A DNA stretch of 64,000 nt from JAUIAS01 sp030425395. GTDB lineage: Bacteria > Pseudomonadota > Alphaproteobacteria > Rhodobacterales > Rhodobacteraceae. The notes under the pieces are model-generated. The model worked only from the letters and a program-made list of their open reading frames with translations. It was not told the DNA's origin and searched no databases. The first letter of the stretch is position 1. The number at the start of each line of letters is the position of its first letter. The translations under genes were made by a program, and so were the position numbers. Shown in pieces: positions 63,505 through 64,000 of this stretch. The stretch is taken from contig CP121336.1 of NCBI GenBank assembly GCA_043553855.1, positions 3,658,001 to 3,722,000 on the forward strand, in the 5' to 3' direction.

Positions 63505-64000
63505 TCAATCTGCGTCGGGTTCGCAGGTCAGCACGATCTTTCCCCGCGTGCCGGGGCTGAGCACCGCGAGATGGGCTTTGGCCGCCTCCGCCAGAGGGAA
63601 GTGCGCGCCCACGACCGGGCACAGGCTGCCATCCGCGAGGCCGGTCGAGATGCTTTGAAGTGCGGCTGAGACCAGATCGCGGGGGGCATTCCAAACGGCG
63701 GTTCCGGCGATGTCGAGTTCCTTCATCATCGCTACGCGTGGCGAGACGGTGACGTCGCCGCGACAGCCGATGATGACAATACGCCCGAAACTGGCGGCAA
63801 GCTCCATGTCCGCCGCAAGGTTCACATCGGCGAGCATTTCCAGAATCAGGTCAGGCCCATTTCCTGCCGTTGCCGCGCGGACCTGATCCAGATAGCCGTG
63901 TTCGTTGTGATTGACCGCAAGATCGACCCGTTCCGAGGAAAGTAGCGCAAGGCCCGCTTCGCTGCCAGCGCTGCCGATGACCCGCAGCCCAGCGCGGCGG
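63505..64000 (-). CDS. Zinc-binding dehydrogenase / quinone oxidoreductase, partial (N-terminus off window)
   Basis: The C-terminal 164 or so residues of an MDR-family NADPH:quinone reductase-like protein; its start is beyond 64000. Read in frame from the edge, the cofactor domain runs GLRVIGSAGSEAGLALL, DLAVNHNEHGYLDQVRAATAGNGPDLILEM, FGRIVIIGCRGDVTVSPRVAMMKELDIAGTAVWN and FPLAEAAKAHLAVLSPGTRGKIVLTCEP, typical of zeta-crystallin-like enzymes. The interval 63287-63504 before its stop holds no gene I can support. Confidence 0.88.
   Translation of the reverse strand, partial: RRAGLRVIGSAGSEAGLALLSSERVDLAVNHNEHGYLDQVRAATAGNGPDLILEMLADVNLAADMELAASFGRIVIIGCRGDVTVSPRVAMMKELDIAGTAVWNAPRDLVSAALQSISTGLADGSLCPVVGAHFPLAEAAKAHLAVLSPGTRGKIVLTCEPDAD

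Overview
The window looks like a chromosomal segment of an alphaproteobacterium of the order Rhodobacterales (Roseobacter group). The grounds are high GC content, the trpGDC-moaC-moeA gene order, a B12-dependent ribonucleotide reductase, a TRAP transporter cluster, a citramalate synthase and a double cold-shock-domain protein. This placement rests on recognising gene families and gene order by eye; no database search was possible. Gene density is high, many neighbours overlap by 1-4 bases, and two tRNA genes (Pro-TGG, Leu-CAA) are present.

Layout. 1-4715 (minus): trpG-trpD-ung-trpC-moaC-moeA, a tightly overlapping operon with a uracil-DNA glycosylase gene inside the tryptophan genes. 4914-6383 (plus): exported divergent polysaccharide deacetylase. 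6576-9302: complete IS66-type insertion sequence with matching terminal inverted repeats and a perfect 8-bp target duplication, sitting at the stop codon of trpE. 9310-12672 (minus): trpE behind a SurA/PpiD-like prolyl isomerase. 12748-15506 (minus): aminotransferase, gpt, fabI. 15624-17366 (plus): pdxH, double cold-shock protein, DUF192 protein; then tRNA-Pro and nrdJ with two candidate NrdR boxes. 22316-27139: SoxG-like protein, methyltransferase, MttB-family methyltransferase, aminotransferase, MmcQ/YjbR protein. 27217-32283 (plus): a 13-codon cysteine-rich leader peptide, cysS, cimA, an alpha/beta hydrolase and a squalene/phytoene-synthase-like protein. 32312-38871: MFS transporter, cobK, AlkA-like glycosylase, esterase, pseudouridine synthase, HNH nuclease, a small exported protein, dsbB and a YqaA-like membrane protein. 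39035-45387: tRNA-Leu, Ldh2-type dehydrogenase, class V aminotransferase, tex, and a hydroxyacid/hydroxyacyl dehydrogenase. 45675-47846: katG.

48142-64000 is more accessory. It holds two paralogous GNAT acetyltransferases, a short AT-rich island with a hypothetical gene, and a metallo-beta-lactamase-fold/Spy-like periplasmic pair. It also holds a compact catabolic cluster (49341-58610). That cluster has a LysR regulator divergent from an operon encoding a tandem-fused cyclase-family hydrolase, a cupin, an SDR, a 3-hydroxyacyl-CoA-dehydrogenase-family enzyme, a complete TRAP transporter and a sulfatase-superfamily hydrolase. The gene set suggests uptake and breakdown of an organic acid or ester whose identity I cannot read from sequence.

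The two observations I rate highest are the cysS leader. Its Cys codons are followed by two mutually exclusive helices, the second next to the cysS ribosome-binding site, which suggests cysteine-responsive translational attenuation. The other is the tandem cyclase fusion, in which the first half has lost a metal-ligand aspartate. Other structure worth attention: a cysS gene whose 3' third has foreign base composition, a family of inverted intergenic repeats, and a very long GC-rich hairpin between cysS and cimA.
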